Shown piece by piece: positions 9,168 to 18,752 of a DNA stretch of 64,000 nucleotides; position 1 is the stretch's first letter, and every line of letters begins with the position of its first letter. Source of the DNA: Acinetobacter sp. ANC 4558. GTDB lineage: Bacteria; Pseudomonadota; Gammaproteobacteria; Pseudomonadales; Moraxellaceae. The position numbers were made by a program, and so were the translations under genes. The stretch covers positions 124,001 through 188,000 of the forward strand of contig NZ_NEGH01000009.1 of the NCBI RefSeq assembly GCF_002135375.1. Direction: 5' to 3'. The notes under the pieces are model-generated. The model ran no database searches and had not been told where the DNA came from. It saw only the letters and a list, made by a program, of their open reading frames with translations.

Positions 9168-10046
9168 ATGCGCATGACATTACGCCAATTGGCTGTTTTT
9201 GTAGCAGTCGCTCAGGAAGGAACCGTTACTAAAGCAAGTGATGCAGTCAAGCTTACCCAAAGTGCAGCTAGTATGGCCTTAGCCGATCTAGAAGATGGCT
9301 TAGGTGCTCCACTGTTTGATCGTTTAGGTAAACGTTTACAACTGAATGACCTAGGACGTTTTTTACTTCCTCAAGCACTTGAAATTTTAGGGCGATGTGA
9401 AGCATTTGAACAAGCTGCAAAAGGCGAGTTACAAAGCATTGACCTTCGTTTAGGTGCAACGCTCACAATTAGTGACTACTTAATGCCTGACTTAATGGCA
9501 AACTTTTTACAAATTCAACCTCAAGCTCATTTACAACTTCAAGTGGGTAATACCCGCCAAATGATTGAAGCTGTTAATCAGTTCCAGTTAGATTTAGCAC
9601 TTATTGAAGGTTCTTGTTATCTGCCTCAACTACAATGTATTCATTGGCGTGATGATGAGTTAGCTGTGTGCTGTTCACCAGAACATCCACTTGCTCAACT
9701 TAATCGTCCACTGACCTTCGACGATTTTAAATCCGTCGAATGGATTCTGCGTGAAGAGGGTTCGGGCACGCGTGAGGTATTTGATAATGCAATTTTACAA
9801 AACTTACCTGATGCAAATATTCGCTTAACCCTTGGTCACAATGAAGCAATTTTAAAAATTGTCGCGGGAGGATTAGGAATGTCTTGTATTTCTAAACTTG
9901 CCATAGAACCTTTGCTTGAAAAAGGTCATTTAGTAATGCTTGATACTCCATTTTGGCAGTTAACACGACCGTTATATATGTTAATCCATCGCCAAAAATA
10001 TCAAGGTCCAGGTTTAAAAGCATTTATGAGTTTTTGTGGAAAATAA
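9168..10046 (+). CDS. LysR-family regulator, FinR-like
   Basis: A 292-residue LysR-type transcriptional regulator. The N-terminal winged helix-turn-helix covers residues 1-62, with TKASDAVKLTQSAASMALAD as recognition region. The C-terminal periplasmic-binding-like effector domain starts near residue 90 (RLGATLTISDYLMP). Divergent orientation to fpr and an 85-bp shared promoter region fit FinR, which in Pseudomonas activates fpr under superoxide stress. That function is inference from context. The first of two close ATGs is used, with AAGG about 10 nt upstream; the alternative is two codons later. Confidence 0.8.
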   Translation: MRMTLRQLAVFVAVAQEGTVTKASDAVKLTQSAASMALADLEDGLGAPLFDRLGKRLQLNDLGRFLLPQALEILGRCEAFEQAAKGELQSIDLRLGATLTISDYLMPDLMANFLQIQPQAHLQLQVGNTRQMIEAVNQFQLDLALIEGSCYLPQLQCIHWRDDELAVCCSPEHPLAQLNRPLTFDDFKSVEWILREEGSGTREVFDNAILQNLPDANIRLTLGHNEAILKIVAGGLGMSCISKLAIEPLLEKGHLVMLDTPFWQLTRPLYMLIHRQKYQGPGLKAFMSFCGK

Positions 10047-10054
10047 AACCTCAA

Positions 10055-10078
10055 AAAAAGCACCAAATGGTGCTTTTT
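10055..10078 (+). terminator. Intrinsic terminator after the LysR gene
   Basis: Perfect 10-bp stem AAAAAGCACC/GGTGCTTTTT with an AAAT loop. It is symmetrical, and so may also stop minus-strand transcripts from the cold-shock gene. Confidence 0.85.
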
Positions 10079-10165
10079 ATTTATTCATATCTACCTCATC
10101 TTGATCCTAAGAAAGGCGAAATATCTTTTTTAGCCAAGTGATGTCATAAAAACTGTGTCGACTCA

Positions 10166-10462
10166 TTAACTGCGAAAATTATTGAGTAATGCTGACGTAA
10201 TAGATTTGTTATGCGTAGAGACTTTCGATTTTTTGGCTTTTGCAGAATTAGATTCAACGCGTTCGATCTGAATTGCTTTAAATTTATGACCATTTTCGAC
10301 AATAACAAATTTTACTCTTTCATTTTTTTTAGGCTCACCTGCTTCTGCTGGAAAATCTGAAATATGAAAAAAAATATCTTCTTGTTCAGGTACTGAAATA
10401 AAACCAAACCCCTGATCAGCATTATATTGTTTAATTTTGCCTTGTTGATAATCTCGTTTCAT
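10166..10462 (-). CDS. Cold-shock-domain protein
   Basis: A 98-residue nucleic-acid-binding protein. Residues 7-65 form a cold-shock domain with RNP1-like DQGFGFISV and RNP2-like DIFFHISDF motifs. A basic, Ser/Lys-rich tail of about 30 residues (SAKAKKSKVSTHNKS) extends beyond a standard CspA-type protein of about 70 residues. It probably binds single-stranded RNA or DNA. It lies downstream of upp, with a terminator between, so it has its own transcript or read-through. Confidence 0.8.
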   Translation of the reverse strand: MKRDYQQGKIKQYNADQGFGFISVPEQEDIFFHISDFPAEAGEPKKNERVKFVIVENGHKFKAIQIERVESNSAKAKKSKVSTHNKSITSALLNNFRS

Positions 10463-10501
10463 TTGCCTTTCCTACCTTATTATTCATCCTATATAGTATA
10501 T

Positions 10502-10523
10502 AAAAAAGAGGCTAGAAAGCCTC
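10502..10523 (-). terminator. Intrinsic terminator after upp
   Basis: Stem GAGGCT/AGCCTC with an AGAA/TTCT loop, followed on the minus strand by six T residues. Confidence 0.75.
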
Positions 10524-10544
10524 CTTTCTTACTATGATTTAAAC

Positions 10545-11180
10545 TTAATCTTTCTGAACTGAACCAAAAATCTTATCACCTGCATCACCTAATCCAGGCA
10601 CAATATAACCATGTTCATTTAGACCATTATCTACAGATGCTGTAAAGATAATCACATCAGGATGTGCTTCTTCAACTTTTTTGATTCCTTCAGGTGCAGC
10701 AACTAAAACCATAACGCGAATATCTTTACAACCACTTGCTTTTAATACATCAATTGCAGCAACAAGAGATGCACCTGTTGCCAACATTGGATCAATAATC
10801 ATTGCCAAGCGATTTTGTACATCTGGAACCAGTTTTTTATAATACGTGCGTGCTTGTAAGGTTTCCTCATCACGCTCTAAGCCCAATACTGAAACTTTTG
10901 CACTTGGAATCAGATTTAAAAAGCCTTCTAACATGCCAATTCCAGCACGTAAAATAGGTACAACAGTAATTTTTTTCCCTGCAATTCTGTCGACGATCAC
11001 TTTACCATTCCAGCCGGTAATCTCATGATCAACCATCGGTAAATCTTTAGTGGCTTCATACGTTAACAACATGGTTACTTCTTGCGCCAACTCACGAAAA
11101 TTTTTAGTACTGATATCAGCACGACGAAGTAAACCTAGTTTATGTCGAATGAGCGGATGACGAATTTCATGAATAGCCAC
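10545..11180 (-). CDS. upp: Uracil phosphoribosyltransferase
   Basis: Pyrimidine-salvage enzyme that makes UMP from uracil and PRPP in the cytoplasm. The 211-residue length is standard. Visible motifs are [16 protein letters not shown] (near residue 80), the PRPP-binding loop region [20 protein letters not shown] (near 128) and the uracil-binding end [18 protein letters not shown]. It lies just downstream of the terminator-bounded nuo operon, but is read from its own promoter in the roughly 70-bp gap. No uracil permease gene is adjacent. Confidence 0.95.
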   Translation of the reverse strand: MAIHEIRHPLIRHKLGLLRRADISTKNFRELAQEVTMLLTYEATKDLPMVDHEITGWNGKVIVDRIAGKKITVVPILRAGIGMLEGFLNLIPSAKVSVLGLERDEETLQARTYYKKLVPDVQNRLAMIIDPMLATGASLVAAIDVLKASGCKDIRVMVLVAAPEGIKKVEEAHPDVIIFTASVDNGLNEHGYIVPGLGDAGDKIFGSVQKD

Positions 11181-11248
11181 AGGAGAACACCTAAAAAGGA
11201 AGATAAAACTATGTGTAGTATAATGCCATTTACCCGATGAAAAAACAT

Positions 11249-11274
11249 AAAAAGCCTCCAGAAGGAGGCTTTTT
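11249..11274 (-). terminator. Intrinsic terminator of the nuo operon
   Basis: Perfect 11-bp stem AAAAAGCCTCC/GGAGGCTTTTT with an AGAA loop. It lies 29 bp past the nuoN stop codon on the minus strand and separates nuo from upp. Confidence 0.85.
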
Positions 11275-11302
11275 ATAAAGGATCAATGAATAAACGAATT
11301 AA

Positions 11303-12844
11303 TTAGAACCCGTTTTGTACGAGTGTCCAGATAAAACTTTGCATTTCAGATGAAATTGCAATATATGCCACTTTTGAAATGACAATCATTGGATCTGGAT
11401 ATACACCAAATAGTAAAACTAATGCGGCAGCACCTAACACCATAATACCACCCACTTTTTGACCCCAATGGTCAGCAGCATCAATACGTGGTGTCTCTGG
11501 TGGTGTCATATAAAGCACAACCATGACGCGTAAGTAGTAGTATAAGCCAATACCTGAACCAATAATAACCATTGCTGCAAGGAACCAAGAACCACTCGCA
11601 ACAGCTGTTTTAATCACTAAGAACTTACCAATAAAGCCCGCAGTTAATGGAATACCGGCAAGAGAAAGCATCATCACGGTCAATGTTGCAGTTAATATTG
11701 GACGACGCCAGAATAAACCACGATATTCGTCTAAACTTCCCGCTTCATCTTTATTGTTATATGGACTAGACATTAATGTCACAACACCGAATGCACCGAT
11801 TGTTGTTAACACATAAGTAATCACATATACATTGACTGCTTCTAAAGTTATAAAACCTTGAACTTGTAGGAAATCGCTCTTATTTGTACAAATAATAGCA
11901 ACAAGTAAATAACCAAAATGTGCAATTGATGAATATGCCAAAATACGTTTTAAATTATTTTGACGTACCGCAAGCAAGTTACCTGCAAGAATTGAAAGCA
12001 CAGCAATGATGGTAATAATAATAACGAAACTATCTGCTAAAATTAATCCAGAAGATAATAAGTAACGAATAAATAAACCAATCATCGCAACTTTTGCAGC
12101 AGTTGCAAGGAATGTTGCAATCGGAGCAGGTGCTCCTTCATAAACATCAGGTGTCCATTTATGGAATGGTGCTAATGATAATTTAAATGCGACAGCAAAA
12201 ATAATCAGTGCCAAACCTAAAATAACAGCAGGCTGTTCAAATGCAGAGAATAGTTTACTTGGTGCAGCTACAAAATCTAATGTACCTGTATACGCATAAA
12301 TATACGCCATACCCATCAGTAACATTGCAGATGCAGTTGCTGAAAGCACTAAGTATTTTAAACCTGCTTCAAGTGATTGGCCACGTTGATAGGTATATGC
12401 CAATAGACCATAAACAGGAATTGACATTAACTCAAGGCTGATAAAGAAAGAAGCATAGTTTGAACTTGCAACCATTAACATTGCGCCTGCAACAGAGCAC
12501 AACATTAAGATATAAAGTTCTTCACGATTTTCTTTATAAGTTTCAATGTACGCGTGTGAAAGAGTACAACATGCAAGTGCTGCAATCAAAATCACAAACT
12601 GGTACAACATCGTAAATGGATCTACGATGAATAAATTCATGACATTTGCAGGCGTATATAACCCTGCAATAAGTACAAAAACAATATAAAACGCTGCTAG
12701 ATTTAAGCCAATAACCGAAACCGTCGCAACTAAATTATGATTACGTTTAATTGCAATCAGAATCATGACAACAATTGCGGTTAAAGCCACGATCATGACA
12801 GGCGCCAAAGGCATTAGATCAGAAAAAGACACTGTGAAGTTCAT
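11303..12844 (-). CDS. nuoN: NADH-quinone oxidoreductase subunit N
   Basis: Antiporter-like membrane subunit of complex I and one of its proton-pumping units. The 513-residue protein is almost wholly hydrophobic, with about 14 helices. Key features are the glutamate in FISLELMSIPVYGLLAY (TM5) and the lysine in FKLSLAPFHKWTPDVYEGAP (TM7), followed by the broken helix. It is the last gene of the operon, 3 bp after nuoM, and is followed by the operon terminator. Slightly longer than the E. coli protein. Confidence 0.95.
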   Translation of the reverse strand: MNFTVSFSDLMPLAPVMIVALTAIVVMILIAIKRNHNLVATVSVIGLNLAAFYIVFVLIAGLYTPANVMNLFIVDPFTMLYQFVILIAALACCTLSHAYIETYKENREELYILMLCSVAGAMLMVASSNYASFFISLELMSIPVYGLLAYTYQRGQSLEAGLKYLVLSATASAMLLMGMAYIYAYTGTLDFVAAPSKLFSAFEQPAVILGLALIIFAVAFKLSLAPFHKWTPDVYEGAPAPIATFLATAAKVAMIGLFIRYLLSSGLILADSFVIIITIIAVLSILAGNLLAVRQNNLKRILAYSSIAHFGYLLVAIICTNKSDFLQVQGFITLEAVNVYVITYVLTTIGAFGVVTLMSSPYNNKDEAGSLDEYRGLFWRRPILTATLTVMMLSLAGIPLTAGFIGKFLVIKTAVASGSWFLAAMVIIGSGIGLYYYLRVMVVLYMTPPETPRIDAADHWGQKVGGIMVLGAAALVLLFGVYPDPMIVISKVAYIAISSEMQSFIWTLVQNGF

Positions 12845-12847
12845 GAC

Positions 12848-14458
12848 TTATTGGATCTCCACACTTTGCACTTGAGTAGTGACTTCTTGAACAACTTCAA
12901 CTACTTCTACTGGAATGTAGCTATTCACTAACCACGCCATACTTGAATGCGAAATATCAAGGAAGCTTTGTGGGTATAGACCAAGCCATAAAAGACCAAA
13001 TGCACAGAGTAAAAGTAAGCTAATCTCACGCGCATTTAAATCTTTTAATGGGCTAGTATGATGTTGTTTTTGTTCTTCGCTTGGAACACCAAACAATGTT
13101 TTATGGATAAGAATAAGACCATAAAGACCTGCAAAGACTAAACTTACCGCAGCTAAGATTGTAAATACTGGGAATTTTTCAAATGAACCCATAAGGATCA
13201 AGAATTCACCAATAAAGTTACCTAAGCCTGGAATACCCACAAGAGCGGCAACAAAGAACATTAAGAAGAATGAAAGGTATTGGAATTGACCACGTAATCC
13301 ACCCATCAAACGCATATCACGCGTATGTAGGCGTTCGTATACTTGTCCACACATAATGAATAATGCAGCTGAAGATAAACCATGCGCTAACATCATAATC
13401 ATTAAACCTTGGAACGTTAGCAAATCACCGACGTAAATTGCTAGAAGTACAAAGCCCATGTGTGAAATTGAAGTATATGCCAATAAACGCTTCATATCGG
13501 TTTGCTGGAAAGCTAACCACGCGCCGTAGAAAATACCAATTAAACCAAAAATAATTGCAATATCGGCAAATTGAGCAGATGCCAATGGGAAGAATGGAAT
13601 GACGAAACGCAACAAACCATAAGCAGCAGTTTTAATTAAGATACCCGCTAAGTCTACAGAACCTGCTGTAGGTGCTTGAGCATGTGCATCTGGCAACCAA
13701 CCATGTAGTGGGAAAACTGGAAGTTTTACCGCAAAACCAATGAACAAACACACCATGAATGCATATGCAATTGCAGGGTTATTTGCTTCTAAGTGATGCG
13801 CTGCAATCATTAACTCATTATATCCAAAGCTAATTTGATGCTGAACAACCAATGCATTATAGATCACTAGACCTAAAATACCGATCAACATAATCAAGCC
13901 AGCAACTTGGGTATAAATGAAAAATTTATTTGCCGCATATACACGTGATTTATTTGCTGTGTTATGTCCCCATAGCGCAATCAAGAAATAGATTGGTACA
14001 AGCATCATCTCCCAGAAGAAGAAGAACAAGAACAAATCAATTGCTAAGAATACGCCAATGACACCACCAAGAGACCACAAAAGATTCAGGTGGAAGAATC
14101 CCACGTGTTTTTGGATTTCACCCCATGAACAACCAATTGCAAGTACACCAAGTAATGCAGTCAAGCCAACCATGAGTAGTGAAAGACCATCCACCGCAAG
14201 GTGAATATTGATTCCTAAACTTTGAATCCAAGGCACATAAAACTGAGCAGCCCAAGTTGGTGTCGCACCACCAAGTTCATAGCTATATGTACCCGTTTGC
14301 CATAATACAACGGTTAATAGAAAAGTAACTAACATCCCTACCAATGCAATATAGCGTGGTAGGTGTTGATCGAGTTTATCGACCAACCAGCATGCAAAAC
14401 CTGCAATGAACGGAACAAGGATCAGAGCGGGTAGAATTAAATTATTTGGAGTATCCAT
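12848..14458 (-). CDS. nuoM: NADH-quinone oxidoreductase subunit M
   Basis: Central antiporter-like pump of the complex I membrane arm, 536 residues. The TM5 glutamate is in FFFFWEMMLVPIYFLIALWG (near residue 150). The TM7 lysine is in GFAVKLPVFPLHGWLPDAH (near 240). The long C-terminal tail is Val/Gln/Glu-rich (VVEVVQEVTTQVQSVEIQ), more extended than in E. coli. Only 1 bp separates it from nuoL, so translation is probably coupled. Confidence 0.95.
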   Translation of the reverse strand: MDTPNNLILPALILVPFIAGFACWLVDKLDQHLPRYIALVGMLVTFLLTVVLWQTGTYSYELGGATPTWAAQFYVPWIQSLGINIHLAVDGLSLLMVGLTALLGVLAIGCSWGEIQKHVGFFHLNLLWSLGGVIGVFLAIDLFLFFFFWEMMLVPIYFLIALWGHNTANKSRVYAANKFFIYTQVAGLIMLIGILGLVIYNALVVQHQISFGYNELMIAAHHLEANNPAIAYAFMVCLFIGFAVKLPVFPLHGWLPDAHAQAPTAGSVDLAGILIKTAAYGLLRFVIPFFPLASAQFADIAIIFGLIGIFYGAWLAFQQTDMKRLLAYTSISHMGFVLLAIYVGDLLTFQGLMIMMLAHGLSSAALFIMCGQVYERLHTRDMRLMGGLRGQFQYLSFFLMFFVAALVGIPGLGNFIGEFLILMGSFEKFPVFTILAAVSLVFAGLYGLILIHKTLFGVPSEEQKQHHTSPLKDLNAREISLLLLCAFGLLWLGLYPQSFLDISHSSMAWLVNSYIPVEVVEVVQEVTTQVQSVEIQ

Positions 14459-14459
14459 T

Positions 14460-16349
14460 TTATTTCCCCACGACCTGAATCACGACCAAAATCATCAGTA
14501 AGACAATCGTACCTACTGCCATACTTGATGCGTATTCACGTAATGAACCTGTTTGACGTGAACTTGTGAAGCGATTACCACCTCGAACAAGTGCAGGAAG
14601 AACAAGCCACAAACCATCGATTGGGTCGCGACCTAAAATTTTCGCAATAAGAAGATATGGCTTAACAAATACCAAATCATACAATTTATCAAAACCAAGT
14701 GCATTTCTACAAATATTGGCTAGACCTGCACCCAAGCATGTTTTAGCAAATGACTTTAATGCATTGTACGCAAAGACAAATAACACCACTGCAACCACAA
14801 TACCTGCAACAGCAATCGCTGATGCGATATGTTCTGCACTGTGCATCCCTTGTTCAAGTGCTTCTGAAACCGCAAATTCAGGAATTTTCGCAGCATTTAA
14901 AATACTGTCTACAGGTCCTTTTAATAAAGCACCTAAACCCGTTGCAAGCACTGCAAGAATTGCCAATGGAGACCAATACGTAACACCCTTAATTTCATGA
15001 TAAGGCGTATTTTCTTTTCCGAAGAAGACAACCCAAATTAAGCGGAATGTATAAATTGCAGTAATAAATGCACCAGCAACGCCAGCCCAATATAAGCAAT
15101 CATATAACGCTACTGCTTGACCTTTTGCCCATACTGCACCAAGAATTGCATCTTTTGAGAAGAAACCAATCGTGATAAATGGAACTGCAGCCAATGCACC
15201 GCCACCAATTGCAAAACATGCAAATAGGAATTTGTTCTTATAGAATAAACCGCCCATTTTGAAAATATTTTGTTCGTGATGGTAAGCTAAAATCACCGCG
15301 CCTGAAGACAAGAATAATAATGCCTTAAAGAATGCGTGTGAAAGCATGTGGAAAAGACCTGCTTGGTAAGCTTCTGCACCAACAGCCATAAACATATAAC
15401 CCAACTGACTCATCGTTGAGTAAGCAAGAATACGTTTGATATCTGTCTGTACGAGTGCTGCAAAACCAGCGACAAGTAATGTGACCGCACCTGTAATTGA
15501 AATAAACATCATAACTTCTGGTGCTTGTTCAATTACTGCAAACATACGGCAGCATAAATAAACACCCGCTGTAACCATTGTTGCAGCATGAATTAATGCA
15601 GATACAGGTGTTGGACCTGCCATTGCATCTGCTAACCATGTTTGTAATGGAATTTGAGCAGATTTACCAGCAGCACCCAAGAACAACATTAATGCTGTCC
15701 AAATTGCAATTGAAGAGCTTTGTGCTAATACAGTTGGTGCAGCTGCAACAACTTCAGCAATGTTCAATGTACCAAATTGTTGATAAATCAAGAACAATGC
15801 AATCAGTAAAAATACATCACCAATACGTGTCACAGTAAATGCTTTTATTGCTGCAACACCATTTGATGGCGTCTGGTAGTAATAACCAATCAGCAAATAA
15901 GAACAAAGACCTACACCTTCCCAACCTAAGAATAATAACGCTAAGTTATCACCTAAAACGAGAAGCAACATACTTGCAACGAATAGGTTAAAGTAAGAGA
16001 AGAAACGAGCAAAGTCTTCTTCACCGCGCATATACCACGATGCAAAGATGTGAATTAAGAAACCAACACCCGTAATCATTCCCATCATTAATAGAGAAAG
16101 ACCATCTAAGTGCAGGCTAATTCCAGGATTTAAACCAGCAACATCAAACCATGTCCAAAGATGTTGAACAAAAGGAAGCTTGCCATTGGCAACAAAATCT
16201 AAACCTGCAATCAATGCAAATAATGCTGAAAGTCCAACTGCACCAACACCAATCACCGCAGCAAGTTTTTCAGGAAGATGTCGACGACCTGCCGCTAAAA
16301 GGATAAACCCAATGAGCGGAAATAATACTGTTAAATATAAATAATTCAT
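14460..16349 (-). CDS. nuoL: NADH-quinone oxidoreductase subunit L
   Basis: Distal antiporter-like pump of complex I, 629 residues. The TM5 glutamate is in [20 protein letters not shown], and the TM7 lysine in the [20 protein letters not shown] segment. After residue 480 a long amphipathic stretch and a final helix ([16 protein letters not shown]) correspond to the lateral helix that braces the membrane arm. Its start overlaps the nuoK stop by 4 nt (ATGA). Confidence 0.95.
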   Translation of the reverse strand: MNYLYLTVLFPLIGFILLAAGRRHLPEKLAAVIGVGAVGLSALFALIAGLDFVANGKLPFVQHLWTWFDVAGLNPGISLHLDGLSLLMMGMITGVGFLIHIFASWYMRGEEDFARFFSYFNLFVASMLLLVLGDNLALLFLGWEGVGLCSYLLIGYYYQTPSNGVAAIKAFTVTRIGDVFLLIALFLIYQQFGTLNIAEVVAAAPTVLAQSSSIAIWTALMLFLGAAGKSAQIPLQTWLADAMAGPTPVSALIHAATMVTAGVYLCCRMFAVIEQAPEVMMFISITGAVTLLVAGFAALVQTDIKRILAYSTMSQLGYMFMAVGAEAYQAGLFHMLSHAFFKALLFLSSGAVILAYHHEQNIFKMGGLFYKNKFLFACFAIGGGALAAVPFITIGFFSKDAILGAVWAKGQAVALYDCLYWAGVAGAFITAIYTFRLIWVVFFGKENTPYHEIKGVTYWSPLAILAVLATGLGALLKGPVDSILNAAKIPEFAVSEALEQGMHSAEHIASAIAVAGIVVAVVLFVFAYNALKSFAKTCLGAGLANICRNALGFDKLYDLVFVKPYLLIAKILGRDPIDGLWLVLPALVRGGNRFTSSRQTGSLREYASSMAVGTIVLLMILVVIQVVGK

Positions 16350-16654
16350 CCGCGCATCTCACTAGCAGCATCTACATCCAAATGGTGGAAGCGATGATAG
16401 TACTGAAGAACGATCGCAAGACCGATACACGCCTCTGCCGCAGCAAGCGTCAGAATTAGAATAAACATGACCTGACCATCTGGTTGTGCCCAAACACTAC
16501 CTGCCAATACAAACGCAAGTGCTGCTGCGTTCATCATGATTTCAAGGCTCATCAAAATAAATAATAAATTACGTCGAACCATTACACCGTAAAAACCGAG
16601 TGCAAAGAGAATGGTTGCAACGATCAAACCATGTTCTAAAGGAATGTTGCCCAT
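16346..16654 (-). CDS. nuoK: NADH-quinone oxidoreductase subunit K
   Basis: Small three-helix membrane subunit, 102 residues, linking the pumping subunits to the quinone module. The conserved membrane glutamate is in [17 protein letters not shown] (near residue 38), with a second acidic residue in [18 protein letters not shown]. The start codon shares one base with the nuoJ stop (TAATG). Confidence 0.95.
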   Translation of the reverse strand: MGNIPLEHGLIVATILFALGFYGVMVRRNLLFILMSLEIMMNAAALAFVLAGSVWAQPDGQVMFILILTLAAAEACIGLAIVLQYYHRFHHLDVDAASEMRG

Positions 16655-17175
16655 TATTCTTTATCCTCTTCTGCACTTGGTTCACGTTTGCCAAGATGAA
16701 ATGCTGCAACAAGAGCTGCAAGTAATAGCATCGCGGCAATTTCAACCAATAAGATATAGTGAGTAAAGAGTGCTTCACCAACTGCTTTTGGACCGACAAT
16801 TTCTGTACCCATGAGGCCACCAGAAGTCGTGTAATCTGAACCGAGCATCCAAACTAAAACTAAGCCCATTAAAAAGCTCATTAATGCAGGATATGCCCAA
16901 GCAGATGAAGTCAACCATTTACTTTCTTGTTCAATAGTTTGATGACCTAAATTCAGCATCATCACCACGAACACGAATAACACCATGATTGCACCTGCAT
17001 AAACAATAATTTCAAGCGCTCCAGCAAATGGTGCCCCCACAATCATGAATATGCCTGCAACAGCAAGTAATGACACAATCAAACTAAGTAAAGCATGCAC
17101 TGGATTCGTATTGGTCACAACACGAATCGTAGAGACAATGGCCACTAAAGCCATTAAATAAAACGGCCACATCAT
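16654..17175 (-). CDS. nuoJ: NADH-quinone oxidoreductase subunit J
   Basis: Five-helix membrane subunit, 173 residues. The third helix contains the conserved [20 protein letters not shown] segment that shapes the proton path. The C-terminal tail is charged ([11 protein letters not shown]). It starts within the nuoI stop codon (4-nt overlap), consistent with coupled translation. Confidence 0.95.
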   Translation of the reverse strand: MMWPFYLMALVAIVSTIRVVTNTNPVHALLSLIVSLLAVAGIFMIVGAPFAGALEIIVYAGAIMVLFVFVVMMLNLGHQTIEQESKWLTSSAWAYPALMSFLMGLVLVWMLGSDYTTSGGLMGTEIVGPKAVGEALFTHYILLVEIAAMLLLAALVAAFHLGKREPSAEEDKE

Positions 17176-17714
17176 GGTAATAGACTCCGTACATCAACAG
17201 GTGCACTTTCACGTTGTGCTTGACCTTTGCCTTTACCAGCCACTGCCATACCTGTTACACGGTAGAAGTTGTAGTCTGGATATTTACCAGGACCTGAGAT
17301 AAGTAAGTGTTCTTTCTCATACACAAGGTCTTGACGAACGTATTCACCTAATTCGAAATCTGGTGTCATTTGAATTGCAGTCGTTGGACAAGCTTCTTCA
17401 CACATTCCACAGAAAATACAACGAGAGAAGTTAATACGGAAAAATTCCGGATACCAACGCCCATCTTCATGTTCTGCTTTTTGTAAAGAAATACAACCTA
17501 CTGGACATGCAACCGCACACAGGTTACAAGCAACACAACGCTCTTCACCATCTGGATCACGCGTCAACACAATACGACCACGGAAACGTGGCGGTACGAT
17601 TTCTTCGGCTGGTACTTCTGGATAAAGAATAGTGTCACGTTTGCGGGTTACATGGCTAAACACCATCCATAACGAGCGAACGATTGACCCAACTCCAGCT
17701 AGAAATTTATACAT
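17172..17714 (-). CDS. nuoI: NADH-quinone oxidoreductase subunit I
   Basis: Peripheral-arm subunit carrying two [4Fe-4S] clusters (N6a, N6b). Both ferredoxin motifs are intact: [16 protein letters not shown] (near residue 60) and [16 protein letters not shown] (near 99). The N-terminus has a short amphipathic helix that docks on the membrane. 180 residues, as in other gamma-proteobacteria. Confidence 0.96.
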   Translation of the reverse strand: MYKFLAGVGSIVRSLWMVFSHVTRKRDTILYPEVPAEEIVPPRFRGRIVLTRDPDGEERCVACNLCAVACPVGCISLQKAEHEDGRWYPEFFRINFSRCIFCGMCEEACPTTAIQMTPDFELGEYVRQDLVYEKEHLLISGPGKYPDYNFYRVTGMAVAGKGKGQAQRESAPVDVRSLLP

Positions 17715-17732
17715 TTTGTTCTCCCTGCTGTC

Positions 17733-18749
17733 TTAGGCCTGATTCATCAGAATTACAGCACCAGTCACAAGTAAGTTGACTAACGCCAGTGGCAAGCAAA
17801 TTTTCCAACCAAAGTTCATCACTTGGTCATAACGTGGACGCATCAATGAACCACGTGCCAATACAAACATCATTACAAAGAATAATGTTTTGATAATGAA
17901 CCAGAACGCTGGTGGTATGAACGAAATTTCCCAATTAAATGGTGCAAGCCATCCACCAAAAAATAACGTTACAATGAGTGCAGAAATGAGTACAACGTTG
18001 ACATATTCTGCAACGAAGAACATTCCCCACTTCATTCCACCATATTCTACATGATAGCCTTCTGCTAATTCTTGTTCTGCTTCAGGTTGGTCAAATGGAT
18101 GACGGTGAGTCACTGCAACACCTGCAACCACGAAAATCATGAAGCCTAAGAATTGAGGAACAACAAACCAAACATCTTTTTGTGCTTCTACAATTTCACG
18201 CATATTGAATGAGCCTGCAATTGCAACCACACCCATTAATGAAATACCCAAGAAAACTTCATACGAAATTGTTTGCGCTGCTGAACGTAAGCCACCAAGA
18301 AGTGCATATTTATTGTTTGAAGACCAACCACCAAATAAAACTGCATATACAGCAATACCCGCCATTGCCATAAAGAACAATAAACCAATGCTCATGTCTG
18401 CAACACCTAAGTGTGGCGATACAGGAATAACCATGAATGACAATACTGCAGTTGCCATTGCAACTGCTGGCGCTAAACGGAAAGTCAACTTATCGACAAA
18501 CTTAGGCGTCCAGTCTTCTTTGAACATGATTTTCAGCATGTCAGCAACAATCTGGAACATCCCGCCTGGACCCACACGGTTCGGACCATAACGGTCTTGC
18601 CATAATCCCAACAAGCGACGCTCAATAAAGGACATTAATGCTGCAAATAAAACCACGACCAATAAAATAATAATCGCTTGAATGACAGCATAAGCAATCG
18701 GCCAATTCTCAGCCCAAAGCGGTGTTAAACGGATTAATTCTTGATTCAT
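17733..18749 (-). CDS. nuoH: NADH-quinone oxidoreductase subunit H
   Basis: Eight-helix membrane subunit forming much of the quinone site, 338 residues. Visible landmarks are [19 protein letters not shown] (residues 43-61), the acidic quinone-site loop with [20 protein letters not shown] (near 220) and the [18 protein letters not shown] segment. Spaced 18 bp from nuoI and 3 bp from nuoG. Confidence 0.96.
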   Translation of the reverse strand: MNQELIRLTPLWAENWPIAYAVIQAIIILLVVVLFAALMSFIERRLLGLWQDRYGPNRVGPGGMFQIVADMLKIMFKEDWTPKFVDKLTFRLAPAVAMATAVLSFMVIPVSPHLGVADMSIGLLFFMAMAGIAVYAVLFGGWSSNNKYALLGGLRSAAQTISYEVFLGISLMGVVAIAGSFNMREIVEAQKDVWFVVPQFLGFMIFVVAGVAVTHRHPFDQPEAEQELAEGYHVEYGGMKWGMFFVAEYVNVVLISALIVTLFFGGWLAPFNWEISFIPPAFWFIIKTLFFVMMFVLARGSLMRPRYDQVMNFGWKICLPLALVNLLVTGAVILMNQA

Positions 18750-18752
18750 GAA

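Noticed and set aside
14566..15000. Long open frames antisense to nuoL (144 codons) and other nuo genes
   Set aside because: They are shadows of well-conserved complex I genes on the other strand and lack ribosome sites or family matches.
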